This document shows, one piece after another, positions 45,188 through 57,628 of a stretch of 64,000 nt of DNA. Below the pieces are notes generated by a model. The model was not told the DNA's origin, did no database searches, and worked only from the letters and a program-made list of their open reading frames with translations. The stretch's first letter is position 1. Every line of letters starts with the position of its first letter. A program made the translations under genes and the position numbers. Origin of the DNA: Shouchella rhizosphaerae (GTDB taxonomy: Bacteria; Bacillota; Bacilli; Bacillales; Bacillaceae_D); the NCBI RefSeq assembly GCF_900142675.1, contig NZ_FRBS01000003.1, positions 372,001 through 436,000 of the forward strand, given 5' to 3'.

Positions 45188-46045
45188 TCAATCCGCCTGG
45201 TCTTGCAAATGCCGTTTCGTCACCCTTTGTATGTGTAGGGTTAAATACATTTCTTCATCTTTAGAAATGGACCAATTATAGCTTTTAACTAAATAGATCT
45301 TGATTTTTTGACTGCATTGAAACGACTCAGGGTATTTACTCTTTAGTTGCTCGTATAAGAAATTGTCTTCACTGTCTGCCATTCTTTCTTTGCGAATAAA
45401 GCGAATCGCAAAAAAGCGAAGATGGGTTAAAAAACGCTCGTAATTAATCGACGTTTCATCTAATTCCATTTTAAAGTGATATTTCACGATGTTTAGCACA
45501 TTATTGACTAATTCCGTCACTTGAACGGCTGTTGCCAAATTCCCTCCTGACAACTCGCTGTTGACAAGGTGGAGCGCAATCGAAGCCGCTTCATCCTCGG
45601 GAAACCGGACACCTGTTTGTTCTTCAATGATGTCTAGGCATTTTAGCGCAACTTGATACTCCTGTTTATAGTACTTACGAATTTCCCATACTAAAGGATT
45701 TTTCACATGCACGTTTTCTTTATGTCTTTTAATTGCAAAACTAATGTGATCCGTCAAGGCTACATACAAATAGTCATCCAGTTTATATGGCAATTGTGAT
45801 TTCGCATAATCTAAAATCTTAGAGGCAATGTTTAAATATAGTTCTGACGTATCTCGTAATAATTTCGCTAACTTATCCGACACACCCCTTTTTTCCAAAA
45901 CAAATGTTTTTTCGATTTTAGCTGTATCGATCGTTTCACCTGCCTTTTTTTGAAAAGCCAAGCCCCTGCCCATTACGACCATTTCTTGATCCCATTCATT
46001 CTTTGCTAGGACAACATTGTTATTAAATACTTTCTTAATTTGCAT
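45188..46045 (-). CDS. licT: BglG/LicT-family transcription antiterminator
   Basis: 285-aa protein: RNA-binding CAT domain (1-55; KKVFNNNVVLAK, EMVVMGRGLAFQKKAGE), then two PRD domains (~70-170 and ~175-280) with regulatory histidines (DHISFAIKRH; HLRFFAIRF, LHIQRV). It binds RAT sites and prevents termination when sugars are present. One RAT lies before its own gene and one before bglP. A separate promoter and cre site lie upstream. Confidence 0.94.
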   Translation of the reverse strand: MQIKKVFNNNVVLAKNEWDQEMVVMGRGLAFQKKAGETIDTAKIEKTFVLEKRGVSDKLAKLLRDTSELYLNIASKILDYAKSQLPYKLDDYLYVALTDHISFAIKRHKENVHVKNPLVWEIRKYYKQEYQVALKCLDIIEEQTGVRFPEDEAASIALHLVNSELSGGNLATAVQVTELVNNVLNIVKYHFKMELDETSINYERFLTHLRFFAIRFIRKERMADSEDNFLYEQLKSKYPESFQCSQKIKIYLVKSYNWSISKDEEMYLTLHIQRVTKRHLQDQAD

Positions 46046-46107
46046 GATTCACTCGCCTTTATTTCTGACATAAAGAATTCTCTAGTAGGGAATGGTAAGA
46101 TACGAAA

Positions 46108-46172
46108 ACAAAAAAACCCAACTTTGCATATAGAATCCCCTTTAAAGGAACTCTCATACAAACTTAGGTTTT
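46108..46172 (-). terminator. LicT-controlled terminator in the licT leader
   Basis: Minus-strand imperfect stem that begins in the RAT (AACCTAAGTTTG) and ends AAAGTTGGGTTTTTTTG. It is the termination half of the autoregulatory leader. Confidence 0.78.
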
Positions 46173-46194
46173 GCCTGCTAAACAGTAACAATCC
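46163..46194 (-). promoter_or_regulatory. RAT site of licT
   Basis: Minus strand GGATTGTTACTGTTTAGCAG followed by GCAAAACCTAA matches the B. subtilis RAT consensus nearly base for base. It shows LicT autoregulation. Confidence 0.93.
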
Positions 46195-46210
46195 ATGTTA
46201 TGAAATTAAA

Positions 46211-46224
46211 TGAAATCGCTTACT
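46211..46224. promoter_or_regulatory. cre site (CcpA catabolite control)
   Basis: TGAAATCGCTTACT matches TGWAANCGNTNWCA in 13 of 14 positions and lies at the expected start of the licT transcript. It predicts repression by glucose through CcpA. Confidence 0.75.
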
Positions 46225-46228
46225 ATTA

Positions 46229-46257
46229 CTTTTATCATGCTTATTTGGTTCTGTCAA
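46229..46257 (-). promoter_or_regulatory. Promoter of the licT-bglP operon
   Basis: Minus strand perfect TTGACA (46252-46257), 17-bp spacer, weak TAAAAG (46229-46234). The cre site lies just downstream. Confidence 0.6.
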
Positions 46258-46480
46258 GGAAAAAAAGAAAAAATCGGAGATACCATCAATTTCTTTACGT
46301 GTACCACTAATAGCTAGCTCGCTTTCGACTCTGTATTGACCCGACGTCTCCCCCCAACATCCTCGTATTCGTCGCCTGTTCCTTTTCATCGTCCTCCTCC
46401 CTTCTCTTTATGGCCCTCTTCATTGAATGGAAAACAGAAAAAATTTTTTTGAAAAAGGTGTGTACATTTTCATTTTTACA
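46258..46480. other. Intergenic stretch without a supported gene
   Basis: A pyrimidine/purine-skewed stretch between the licT promoter and the YhfH-like gene. Two short overlapping minus-strand frames of about 60 codons (within 46198-46498) have start-like sites but low-complexity basic products; I see no convincing gene. Confidence 0.4.
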
Positions 46481-46498
46481 TTGTATACTGTAATACAA
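46480..46498. promoter_or_regulatory. Inverted repeat in the YhfH-like promoter region
   Basis: TTGTATACTGTAATACAA carries TTGTAT / ATACAA half-sites about 45 bp before the start and may be an operator or part of the promoter. Confidence 0.35.
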
Positions 46499-46542
46499 CA
46501 GAAATAAATAAAATAAACTGTTCTATAAAAAGGAGGAGACAA

Positions 46543-46680
46543 ATGAGCTTGAAAAATCCGATTGACTTTTACAGAACGCTTCCGAGAAAAACGTGTCCTG
46601 AATGTGGTGAAGAGATGGAAGAGCAGGCTGAATCTTACTTTATGGAATGCGAACGCTGTCTTGCTAAAAAAGGTGAGTAA
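46543..46680 (+). CDS. YhfH-like zinc-ribbon mini-protein
   Basis: 45-aa protein with two CxxC pairs, CPEC and CERC (residues ~18-21 and ~36-39), in the pattern DFYRTLPRKTCPECGEEMEEQAE...MECERCLAKK. This is the YhfH family known from Bacillus, whose function is unknown. AAGGAGGAG 6 nt before ATG 46543 is very strong. It precedes isocitrate lyase by about 200 bp; no gene is visible in that gap. Confidence 0.8.
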   Translation: MSLKNPIDFYRTLPRKTCPECGEEMEEQAESYFMECERCLAKKGE

Positions 46681-46883
46681 GTAAAACTGTTTTATAACAA
46701 CATGTTTATGGAGAAGGTGAATGTGACAGAAGAGAAGGAAATTCACATGACGGTTTGATGGTAGAGGAAAAAATGCAGGAGAAGCCGGCTGGATCGTTCT
46801 AATGAACGGCTGGTTCGAAAAGGCACACAGTTAGTTGAGCAGCTGATTTTAGATGACACAAACTTATAATGGGGGAATGTGCG

Positions 46884-48155
46884 ATGCTAAAAGAAAAACA
46901 ACTCGCAGAAAGCTGGGAGCATGAAGAACGCTGGAAAGGGATCATAAGGCCGTATGAGGCTGCTGATGTTATGCGGCTAAGGGGCACGCTCGAGATTGAA
47001 TACACAATTGCCAGGCGCGGTGCCGAAAAGCTGTGGAAACTTCTCCATACAGAGGATTTCGTCCCAGCGCTAGGCGCTTTAACTGGAAACCAAGCGATGC
47101 AGCAAGTAAAAGCCGGATTGAAAGCGATTTATTTAAGCGGTTGGCAAGTGGCTGCTGATGCCAATTTGGCAGGGAGTATGTATCCTGATCAAAGCCTTTA
47201 TCCGGCAAACAGCGTACCCGAAGTCGTCAAAAAAATCAACCGTACGCTGCAACGCGCGGATCAAATTTCCCACATGGAAGGAAAAGAAGACATCGATTGG
47301 TATGCGCCAATTGTGGCCGATGCGGAGGCAGGCTTTGGTGGACAGCTAAATGTGTTCGAGTTAATGAAAAGCATGATTGAAGCAGGCGCCGCAGGAGTTC
47401 ACTTTGAAGATCAGCTATCTTCTGAGAAAAAGTGCGGGCATTTAGGCGGAAAAGTGCTGCTTCCGACGCAAACAGCAGTACGTAATTTGATTGCCGCCCG
47501 TCTCGCAGCAGACGTGATGGGAGTCCCGACCATTCTTATTGCTCGTACAGATGCCAATGCCGCTGACCTAATCACAAGCGACGTCGATTCATATGATGCA
47601 CCGTTTTTAACAGGAGAACGAACAGCGGAAGGGTTTTTCAAAACAAAGTCAGGTCTTGATCAAGCGATTGCGAGAGGATTGGCATATGCGCCATATGCCG
47701 ATTTGATTTGGTGTGAAACGTCTGAGCCGAATATTGAAGAAGCACGCCGGTTCGCACAAGCGATCCATGAAAAATTCCCAGGCAAACTGCTCGCCTACAA
47801 TTGCTCCCCTTCGTTTAACTGGAAAGCCAAACTGGATGATCACACCATCTTGAACTTCCAAAAACAACTTGGGGAAATGGGCTATAAATTTCAATTTGTC
47901 ACACTGGCCGGCTTCCACGCTTTAAACCATGGCATGTTTGAATTATCCCGCCAATATAAGCACCGCGGAATGGCGGCGTACTCTGATCTTCAGCAGGCTG
48001 AATTTGCCAGCGAAGCCCACGGCTACACGGCAACAAGGCATCAGCGCGAAGTCGGAACGAGCTACTTTGATGAAGTCGCCCAAGTCGTAACAGGCGGGAC
48101 TTCATCAACCACTGCCCTGAAGGGATCGACTGAAGCCGAACAGTTTCAATCTTAA
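46884..48155 (+). CDS. aceA: Isocitrate lyase
   Basis: Splits isocitrate into succinate and glyoxylate (glyoxylate shunt), 423 aa. The catalytic motif KKCGHLGGK and Mg-binding [13 protein letters not shown] are intact, as is NCSPSFNWK near residue 305. ATG 46884 has GGGGGA upstream; an earlier ATG at 46869 is part of that region. The partner malate synthase is not in the window. The gene supports growth on acetate and fatty acids, in line with the fad genes at 60-64 kb. Confidence 0.94.
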   Translation: MLKEKQLAESWEHEERWKGIIRPYEAADVMRLRGTLEIEYTIARRGAEKLWKLLHTEDFVPALGALTGNQAMQQVKAGLKAIYLSGWQVAADANLAGSMYPDQSLYPANSVPEVVKKINRTLQRADQISHMEGKEDIDWYAPIVADAEAGFGGQLNVFELMKSMIEAGAAGVHFEDQLSSEKKCGHLGGKVLLPTQTAVRNLIAARLAADVMGVPTILIARTDANAADLITSDVDSYDAPFLTGERTAEGFFKTKSGLDQAIARGLAYAPYADLIWCETSEPNIEEARRFAQAIHEKFPGKLLAYNCSPSFNWKAKLDDHTILNFQKQLGEMGYKFQFVTLAGFHALNHGMFELSRQYKHRGMAAYSDLQQAEFASEAHGYTATRHQREVGTSYFDEVAQVVTGGTSSTTALKGSTEAEQFQS

Positions 48156-48163
48156 AAACGTGA

Positions 48164-48192
48164 AAAAGCCACCCGTTAATGGGTGGCTTACT
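48164..48192 (+). terminator. Terminator of aceA
   Basis: Stem AAGCCACCC / GGGTGGCTT with a 6-nt loop, weak T-tail. Confidence 0.65.
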
Positions 48193-48350
48193 TGTTGTCT
48201 AGCAGAATAGCAATTGACATCTTGGCCAGGTCATCGTATTTTACCAAAGGAAATCAGCCATCAAGGACCAGCGTATACTACCGTGGAAAAATGCAAAATA
48301 ACAAGTTAAACCCTTGCCACAAATGTTATGTGACAAGGGTTATTCTTGTA

Positions 48351-49748
48351 TTATCCAATCGAACCTTCCATCTCGAACTTAATCAAGCGGTTCATTTCGA
48401 CTGCGTATTCCATTGGCAGCTCTTTCGTGAATGGCTCGATGAAGCCCATGACGATCATTTCGGTTGCTTCTTCTTCAGAAACGCCGCGGCTCATCAAGTA
48501 GAAAAGCTGGTCTTCGGACACTTTGGAAACTGTCGCTTCGTGTTCAAGTGTGATGTTGTTGTTCAAAATTTCATTGTACGGGATTGTATCCGATGTGGAC
48601 TGGTTATCCATGATGAGTGTGTCGCACTCAATTTTAGATTTCGAGCCGTCTGATTTGCGGCCAAAGTGGCAAATGCCGCGGTATGTGACTTTGCCGCCTT
48701 GTTTGGAAATCGATTTTGATACAATCGTTGATGAACAGTTTGGCGCAAGGTGCGTTACTTTCGCGCCTGCGTCTTGGTGCTGGCCTTTGCCGGCAATCGC
48801 AATCGAAAGAACGGTTCCTTTTGCGCCTTCGCCACGCATGATGACAGCAGGGTATTTCATTGTTAGTTTAGAGCCGATGTTGCCGTCGACCCATTCCATT
48901 GTCGCGCCCTTGTCAGCCACGGCCCGTTTTGTAACGAGGTTGTAGACGTTTGGCGCCCAGTTTTGGATCGTCGTGTAGCGGCAGTACGCATTGTCTTTAA
49001 CAATGATTTCGACGACTGCGCTGTGCAACGAGTTCGTTGTATAAACGGGTGCAGTACAGCCTTCTACATAATGGACAGAGCTATCTTCATCAGCGATGAT
49101 GAGTGTCCGCTCGAATTGGCCCATGTTTTCTGAGTTGATGCGGAAGTACGCTTGCAGCGGCGTGTCAACTTTGACTCCTTTAGGTACATAAATGAACGAT
49201 CCGCCAGACCATACAGCTGAGTTGAGCGCTGCAAATTTGTTGTCTGCAGCAGGTATGACCGTAGCAAAGTACTCTTTAAAGATGTCTTCGTTCTCTTTTA
49301 GAGCCGAATCTGTGTCTTTAAAGACGACACCCATTGCTTCCAAGTCCTCTTTCATGTTGTGGTAAACCACTTCGGACTCGTACTGTGCGGAAACGCCGGC
49401 CAAGTATTTCTGTTCTGCTTCTGGAATGCCCAATTTGTCAAATGTGTTTTTGATCTCTTCCGGCACTTCATCCCATGAACGTTCCGTTTTGTCAGAAGCT
49501 TTCACGTAGTACGTGATGTCGTCAAAGTTTAGCTCAGAGAGGTCGCCGCCCCACTGTGGCATTGGCATTTTGTAAAATTGTTCGAGCGACTTCAAGCGGA
49601 AATCAAGCATCCACTGAGGCTCCTCTTTCATACGGGAAATTTCTTCAACAATCTCCTTCGTCAAGCCGCGGCCTGAACGGAAAATCGATACGTCACGATC
49701 TGAAAACCCGTATTTGTATTCTCCGATATCTGGCATATTTTTTGCCAC
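48351..49748 (-). CDS. sufB: Fe-S cluster assembly protein SufB
   Basis: 465-aa scaffold subunit of the SufBCD complex on which clusters are built. Signature segments are [35 protein letters not shown] and the C-terminal [23 protein letters not shown] start at 49748 follows GGAGGG. It is the last gene of the sufCDSUB operon. Confidence 0.96.
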   Translation of the reverse strand: MAKNMPDIGEYKYGFSDRDVSIFRSGRGLTKEIVEEISRMKEEPQWMLDFRLKSLEQFYKMPMPQWGGDLSELNFDDITYYVKASDKTERSWDEVPEEIKNTFDKLGIPEAEQKYLAGVSAQYESEVVYHNMKEDLEAMGVVFKDTDSALKENEDIFKEYFATVIPAADNKFAALNSAVWSGGSFIYVPKGVKVDTPLQAYFRINSENMGQFERTLIIADEDSSVHYVEGCTAPVYTTNSLHSAVVEIIVKDNAYCRYTTIQNWAPNVYNLVTKRAVADKGATMEWVDGNIGSKLTMKYPAVIMRGEGAKGTVLSIAIAGKGQHQDAGAKVTHLAPNCSSTIVSKSISKQGGKVTYRGICHFGRKSDGSKSKIECDTLIMDNQSTSDTIPYNEILNNNITLEHEATVSKVSEDQLFYLMSRGVSEEEATEMIVMGFIEPFTKELPMEYAVEMNRLIKFEMEGSIG

Positions 49749-49764
49749 GTATATCCCTCCTAAA

Positions 49765-52725
<2,961 letters not shown>

Positions 52726-52775
52726 ACATACCATCCTTTGCTGTTTTATCGTGAAAGCTTCCGACTGGTTCTCAC

Positions 52776-53567
52776 TTACGCTTCTTGGTTGGCATCAACG
52801 CGTTCGTCTTCAATGCCCAATTCTTCTTTAATCCAGTCATATCCTTCTGCTTCAAGACGCTCAGCAAGTTCAGAGCCGCCGGATTTAACGATGCGGCCTT
52901 GCATCATTACATGGACTTTATCTGGTGTGATGTAGTCAAGAAGGCGTTGGTAGTGGGTAATGATCAAGCAGCCAAACTCTTCGCCGCGCATTTGGTTGAC
53001 ACCTTGGGCAACAACTTTTAGCGCATCGATGTCAAGCCCTGAGTCGATTTCGTCAAGAATGGCGATTTTCGGTTCAAGCATTAGCAATTGGAGAATTTCA
53101 TTGCGCTTTTTCTCCCCGCCTGAAAAGCCTTCATTCAAATAACGCTGCGCAAAGGATTGGTCCATGTCGAGAACGTCCATTTTTTCGTCCATTTTGCGAA
53201 TAAATTTCATTAAAGACAGCTCATTGCCTTCTTCACGGTTCGCATTAATGGCAGAGCGCAAAAAGTCGGCGTTTGTAATGCCGCTAATCTCGCTTGGGTA
53301 TTGCATCGCAAGGAACATGCCTGCACGAGCACGCTCGTCTACTTCCATTTCAAGCACGTCTTCGCCGTCTAGCGTAACAGAACCGCTTGTGATTTCATAT
53401 TTTGGATGACCCATGATGGCAGAAGCAAGCGTTGATTTCCCTGTTCCGTTTGGTCCCATGATCGCGTGGATTTCTCCGCCGTTGATCTCAAGGTTGAAAT
53501 CTTTAAGAATTTCCTTATCGTCAATAGAGACATGTAAATTCTCAATCTTAAGGTTTGGTACAGACAT
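52776..53567 (-). CDS. sufC: Fe-S assembly ATPase SufC
   Basis: 263-aa ABC-type ATPase: Walker [17 protein letters not shown], signature [12 protein letters not shown], Walker [13 protein letters not shown]. It powers SufBD. ATG 53567 follows GGAGGG. It is first in the operon sufC-D-S-U-B. Confidence 0.96.
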   Translation of the reverse strand: MSVPNLKIENLHVSIDDKEILKDFNLEINGGEIHAIMGPNGTGKSTLASAIMGHPKYEITSGSVTLDGEDVLEMEVDERARAGMFLAMQYPSEISGITNADFLRSAINANREEGNELSLMKFIRKMDEKMDVLDMDQSFAQRYLNEGFSGGEKKRNEILQLLMLEPKIAILDEIDSGLDIDALKVVAQGVNQMRGEEFGCLIITHYQRLLDYITPDKVHVMMQGRIVKSGGSELAERLEAEGYDWIKEELGIEDERVDANQEA

Positions 53568-53711
53568 GTGTATTCCCTCCATAAATTAAGCAGGTATGCT
53601 GTTTCCAGCAAACCTCGCTGACATTTTTTAATGATTATTAATCTATTCTCATTCTAATTTTATACTAAATGGACACACACTTCAAGGAGCCCGTCCCGAT
53701 AAATTACCCAA

Positions 53712-53754
53712 AAAAAACAGAGCCTTCACTGTAGGGCAGGAGGCTCTGTTTTTG
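53712..53754. terminator. Bidirectional stem-loop upstream of sufC
   Basis: AACAGAGCC / GGCTCTGTT stem with A-run and T-run flanks, probably the terminator of the small gene or of the yurZ side upstream of the suf promoter. Confidence 0.7.
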
Positions 53755-53765
53755 ATCTACGTTGA

Positions 53766-53930
53766 CTAGGAATGGAGTGATTCAACAAGACGGTTGCATG
53801 CATAATGCTCTTTTGTCCGCGCCTTCTCCACTTCCAGTCGTTTTTTTAAACTGTTCTCATACTCGGCATAGCTCATTCCATGCCGCTGCTGCAACCCTTT
53901 TTCCATCTCAGTGGTGTAGGATAGATCCAT
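53766..53930 (-). CDS. Possible small protein, 54 aa, function unknown
   Basis: Frame from ATG 53930 gives a charged helical peptide beginning MDLSYTTEMEKGLQQRHGMS and ending LVESLHS, with EYENSLKKRLEVEKARTKE as a likely coiled helix. No good ribosome site stands directly before this ATG; GAGAGGGG lies ~26 nt upstream. The composition is protein-like and a terminator follows directly. Confidence 0.4.
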   Translation of the reverse strand: MDLSYTTEMEKGLQQRHGMSYAEYENSLKKRLEVEKARTKEHYACNRLVESLHS

Positions 53931-54111
53931 CTTATGAATGGTTCTTCATCCCCTCTCTCAATTTTGTTATGCCTGTTTTTGAACCACAAACGTTTACCAA
54001 AGCTACAATTTAAGCTCTAAGCAAACCGAGCAGCCTATTTGCGGTTCTGTTTTTCTCTACCCTAAACGAATAACATGCAAACAATAATGAGAGAGTGGCT
54101 GTTACCAATTG

Positions 54112-54477
54112 TTATTGCAGCTCTTTTGCGAATTCACCAAAGGCTTCCTGTACAAGTGTAGCTCCTTGACTAAAGGCGGCACCACTGCCAAAGGCGGTGG
54201 CAACCGCTATTGTTTCAAGCAATTCTTCTTCCGAAGCACCATGGTCAACGCATCCTTTTGTATGGTAAATGATGCAATATTCATCTTGGGCATAAACGCT
54301 CATGCCCAGCGCCATTAAATGCTTCTGTTTTTTTGACAAGGCCCCATCTTTAAAGCACTGGTCTGTAAACTCGTTGTATGTTCGGGAAAAAGCGGGCATT
54401 TTTTCTTCATAAGTACCGACGCCTTTTTTGTATCGTCCCAAGTGCTGCTCTGTTGTAGTATGACTTTCACGATTCAT
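54112..54477 (-). CDS. yurZ: Carboxymuconolactone decarboxylase-like protein YurZ
   Basis: 121-aa AhpD-like protein. The redox CxxC-H pattern of AhpD is replaced: DEYCIIYHTKGCVDHGASEEEL has distant Cys residues and a His. It lies just upstream of the suf operon as in B. subtilis. ATG 54477 follows GGGAG. Function unknown. Confidence 0.85.
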   Translation of the reverse strand: MNRESHTTTEQHLGRYKKGVGTYEEKMPAFSRTYNEFTDQCFKDGALSKKQKHLMALGMSVYAQDEYCIIYHTKGCVDHGASEEELLETIAVATAFGSGAAFSQGATLVQEAFGEFAKELQ

Positions 54478-54541
54478 CAATTCTGCTCCCTTTCCGTCAA
54501 GTTACTGTTAGTATGCAGTACTTGTTCCAGGAGCATGCAAT

Positions 54542-55465
54542 TTACTCGAATTTCTCTGGGTATGCAATTTGGGCCAAATGCTCGACCGCCTCTCCGATAC
54601 GAGGACCAGGACGGTCCATGATGTCCGCTTCAAGCAAATAGATTTCCTCATTTTCGACAGCGGCAATGCCTCCCCAGCCCGCGCGGCCTTTAATCTCTCC
54701 GACTGGGTCTTCTGTATAGGTGACCGTTGTTGCGATCAAGTCGGGATTGCGGTCAATCACTTGCTCTTCGTCAATTTTAAGCCAGCCTTCTTCATCGGCA
54801 AACACATTGTTTAAGCCAGCGGCTTTAATGATTTCTTGCTGGAACGTATTGGCTCCTGTCGTATAAATGTCTGGAGATGGGCTAATTTCAAAATACACGT
54901 CCTTTTCTTCCGCTTCGGCGACTTTTGTGGCCACTTCCTCCATTTGCGCTTGGATGTTCGTTATGATTTCTTCGCCTCTTTCCGTTACGCCCATCACTTC
55001 TGCAATTTGTTCAATATCACTATAAACATCTTCAAAGTTGGCGGCTGAGTGAATCACAAACACGGGAATCCCTGCGTCTTCTAAAGGGTCGAGCGTATCA
55101 GGAGCCCCAATCGTATAGCCAATGACAACATCAGGATTCAATTCAATAATTCGTTCAGCATCAATTGTTTGTGAGTCAGATACTTTTTCGATTTCATTTG
55201 CTTCTTCAGGATAAAAATCAAATTCAGTCACACCGACCACCTTTTCTCCTACACCAAGTTCAAACAAAATTTCTGTATTGCTCGGAGCAAGAGAAACAAC
55301 CGTTTCTGGGATTTTTTCAAACGTAATGTCTTCACCTCTGTCATCCGTTACTGTATACGATTGCCCCTCTGGCTGTTCTTCGTGGGCCTCTGTCTTGTCT
55401 TCGTCCGATTGGCAGCCAACCGCACAAATAAGCAATAATGATGATAACAAAAGCTTTTTTTTCAT
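54542..55465 (-). CDS. Cobalamin/haem-type ABC transporter binding lipoprotein
   Basis: 307-aa BtuF-like protein: lipobox LICAVGC at ~13-19, then VVSLAPSNTEILFELGVGEKVVGVTEFDFYP (first residues shown only in part here: SLAPSNTEILFELG), and AGWGGIAAVENEEIYLL near the end. Such proteins bind vitamin B12. It begins directly after an adenosyltransferase-like gene, which supports cobalamin as substrate. Permease and ATPase are not adjacent. Confidence 0.82.
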   Translation of the reverse strand: MKKKLLLSSLLLICAVGCQSDEDKTEAHEEQPEGQSYTVTDDRGEDITFEKIPETVVSLAPSNTEILFELGVGEKVVGVTEFDFYPEEANEIEKVSDSQTIDAERIIELNPDVVIGYTIGAPDTLDPLEDAGIPVFVIHSAANFEDVYSDIEQIAEVMGVTERGEEIITNIQAQMEEVATKVAEAEEKDVYFEISPSPDIYTTGANTFQQEIIKAAGLNNVFADEEGWLKIDEEQVIDRNPDLIATTVTYTEDPVGEIKGRAGWGGIAAVENEEIYLLEADIMDRPGPRIGEAVEHLAQIAYPEKFE

Positions 55466-55993
55466 TTAATTAATCTCCTTTTTGCGTGTTTTTACGGGGT
55501 ATGATTTGCTCACAAATGGGATTTCCTCGATTCCTTGCCGTTTGTTTGCATACACAGCCATGACAAACAGCACATTCGCCAACAGATGGGCGTAATCAAA
55601 TAGCCTCTCTGGCACTTCTCGTTCCAAGCTGACGCGATGCAAAGCACGTACCGTTTTCTTGGCTTCACTGCGGCACACATGAAGAGCACAGGCAGCTGCC
55701 GATCCTTGCGGCAACACAAACTGCTTGATCGATTCCTCCGTCTCTTCAACATAGCGGTCATACAGATCGCTCAACTTATGTACATCAGCAGCGGATATCG
55801 CCATCTTTCCGCGTACCGATCCATTTAAATGGTACACCATTTCCACCAACTTGAGTAAATCACTATGTAATTCCTCTAACGGCACAACTAAGCTAGCCGC
55901 TTGTCCAATCCGAACTGCCAGCGCATCAGATTGTATTTCAAAATCGACAGTTGTTTGCGCCTCACGCATATAAGGATAGCAAAGATAGCGCAT
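55466..55993 (-). CDS. Divergent PduO-like cobalamin adenosyltransferase homolog
   Basis: 175 aa from ATG 55993 (Met7 of the longest frame to 56011). The C-terminal half has the PduO-type signature FVLPQGSAAACALHVCRSEAKK and a matching helix DYAHLLANVLFVMAVYANKR. The usual N-terminal ATP loop (TKTGDxGxT) is missing, and the RTxxRR and D/N catalytic residues are changed. It may be an altered or inactive adenosyltransferase, or a B12-binding helper for the lipoprotein whose ATG follows its stop codon directly. The start is uncertain. Confidence 0.65.
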   Translation of the reverse strand: MRYLCYPYMREAQTTVDFEIQSDALAVRIGQAASLVVPLEELHSDLLKLVEMVYHLNGSVRGKMAISAADVHKLSDLYDRYVEETEESIKQFVLPQGSAAACALHVCRSEAKKTVRALHRVSLEREVPERLFDYAHLLANVLFVMAVYANKRQGIEEIPFVSKSYPVKTRKKEIN

Positions 55994-56040
55994 ATCTTTC
56001 CCCTTGCCCATTGTTAGACCACTCCTGTCTTTTTACAAGC

Positions 56041-56070
56041 AAAAATGCCGTTAGCGCGTCGCTAACGGCA
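56041..56070 (-). terminator. Terminator of the metNPQ operon
   Basis: Minus-strand stem TGCCGTTAGCG / CGCTAACGGCA followed by TTTTT. Confidence 0.9.
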
Positions 56071-56080
56071 GCCTTTTTCC

Positions 56081-56938
56081 TTACTCGGCAGGGATGACCG
56101 CTCCGCCATAGTTTTCTTCAATAAATGTTTTGATTTCTTCAGATTGAAGCACCTCAACAAGTGTTTGAATCGCTTCATTGTTTTCATCTTCGCTGCGAAC
56201 GACAATCAAATTAACGTATGGATTTTCGGCATCGCCTTCTTCAAGAATGACAGAGTCTTCTGTTGGCGATAGGCCAGCATCGATCGCATAGTTGGAATTA
56301 ATCGCAATCAAGTCCGCTTCATTGTTCGTATATGCTTGCGGCAACAACTCAGCAGCAACGCCAGAATTGACAAACGTTAGATTTTTCGGGTTATCCACTA
56401 TGTCTTGTTCGGTTGCATCAACTGAAACGCCCTCTTTAAGGGTAATTAAACCCGCTTCTTGAAGAAGGGAGTACACACGGCCGTGGTCAGCGACAGAATC
56501 GCTCATCATCACCGTTGCTCCGTCAGGAAGGTCGTCGACGCTGTCATATTCTTGTGAATAAAGGCCCATTGGCTCTAAATGGATGGCCCCAGCTTCAACA
56601 AAATCATAGTCCGGATTTTGCTCAAGCTGTTCTTCAAGATAAGGGCGGTGTTGAAAATAGTTGGCATCGACATCGCCATCGTTTAAAGCAATGTTTGGCA
56701 AAACATAGTCTTGGGCAATTTCGATTTCCAGCTCGACGCCTTGTTCTTTAAGCAATGGCTCTGCCTCTTCTAAAATTTCGGCATGGGGCACATTGGAGGC
56801 GCTAATTTTAATGGTCGTTGGCTCGTCTGCATTGCCTCCGTCTCCATTTGCCCCGCCTTGCTCGTTGCCGCCTTGCCCGCAAGCAACGAGTGCAATTGCT
56901 GCTGTTGTGACACCTAGTGTTTTCAAAAATGCTTTCAT
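56081..56938 (-). CDS. metQ: Methionine ABC transporter binding lipoprotein
   Basis: 285-aa NlpA-family protein: signal peptide with lipobox ALVAC at ~16-20, then a Gly/Asn-rich linker, IKISASNVPHAEILEEAEPLL, ANYFQHRPYLEEQ and the C-terminal FIEENYGGAVIPAE. It binds methionine. Third gene of metN-metP-metQ. Confidence 0.94.
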   Translation of the reverse strand: MKAFLKTLGVTTAAIALVACGQGGNEQGGANGDGGNADEPTTIKISASNVPHAEILEEAEPLLKEQGVELEIEIAQDYVLPNIALNDGDVDANYFQHRPYLEEQLEQNPDYDFVEAGAIHLEPMGLYSQEYDSVDDLPDGATVMMSDSVADHGRVYSLLQEAGLITLKEGVSVDATEQDIVDNPKNLTFVNSGVAAELLPQAYTNNEADLIAINSNYAIDAGLSPTEDSVILEEGDAENPYVNLIVVRSEDENNEAIQTLVEVLQSEEIKTFIEENYGGAVIPAE

Positions 56939-56959
56939 CTTCTCGTCCTCTCCTTTTTA

Positions 56960-57628
56960 TTAGCGTTTATCTAATCGACTTGTGAAAAAGTCGCCAATCC
57001 ACTGGAACACAAACACAATCGCTAAAATAACGACAGTCGCGACAACCATCACATCTGGATTGGTGCGCTGAAACCCTTGTTGGAACGCAAGTGTGCCAAG
57101 ACCGCCAGCACCAATTGTTCCGGCCATTGCTGTATAACCGATCAAAGCAATGGTCGTTACAGTAATGCCAGAAACAAGCGCTGGCATTGATTCAGGAATA
57201 AGCACTTTAAAGATAATGTGGCGGTTTGTTGAGCCCATTGCCTGTGCAGCTTCGACGACGCCTTTATCCACTTCCCGCAAAGCAATTTCAACCATGCGGG
57301 CATAAAATGGCGCAGCTCCTATAATCAAAGCAGGCAATGCTGCACTTGGGCCAAAAATCGAACCAACGAGTGCCCGCGTAAATGGAATAAGCAATATGAT
57401 TAAAATAATAAACGGAATCGAGCGAAATACATTTACAAAAGCGGCTACGATCTTATAAAAGAAGCGGTTTTGCCATGGATTGCCTTTGGCGGTCAAATAT
57501 AAAAACAAGCCGAGGAGCAAGCCAATAAAAAAGGTTGCAACTGCTGAGGCGACTGTCATGTAAACCGTCTCTTGCGTAGCTGCCCACACATCTTCCCACA
57601 CGACATTTGGAAACCATTTAGCGATCAT
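56960..57628 (-). CDS. metP: Methionine ABC transporter permease
   Basis: 222-aa permease with five helices; EAA loop EAAQAMGSTNRHIIFKVLIP. ATG 57628 has GGAGGTG upstream and gives the length of B. subtilis MetP. It overlaps the metN end by 11 bp. Confidence 0.94.
   Translation of the reverse strand: MIAKWFPNVVWEDVWAATQETVYMTVASAVATFFIGLLLGLFLYLTAKGNPWQNRFFYKIVAAFVNVFRSIPFIILIILLIPFTRALVGSIFGPSAALPALIIGAAPFYARMVEIALREVDKGVVEAAQAMGSTNRHIIFKVLIPESMPALVSGITVTTIALIGYTAMAGTIGAGGLGTLAFQQGFQRTNPDVMVVATVVILAIVFVFQWIGDFFTSRLDKR

Noticed and set aside
46198-46498. Two overlapping ~63-codon minus-strand frames upstream of licT
   Set aside because: Basic, low-complexity products; one covers the licT promoter and cre site.
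46420-46746. 108-codon minus-strand frame over the YhfH-like gene
   Set aside because: Antisense shadow; the plus-strand 45-aa gene has CxxC pairs and a strong ribosome site.
48183-48653. 156-codon plus-strand frame after aceA
   Set aside because: Mostly antisense to sufB; Cys/Phe/His-rich shadow.
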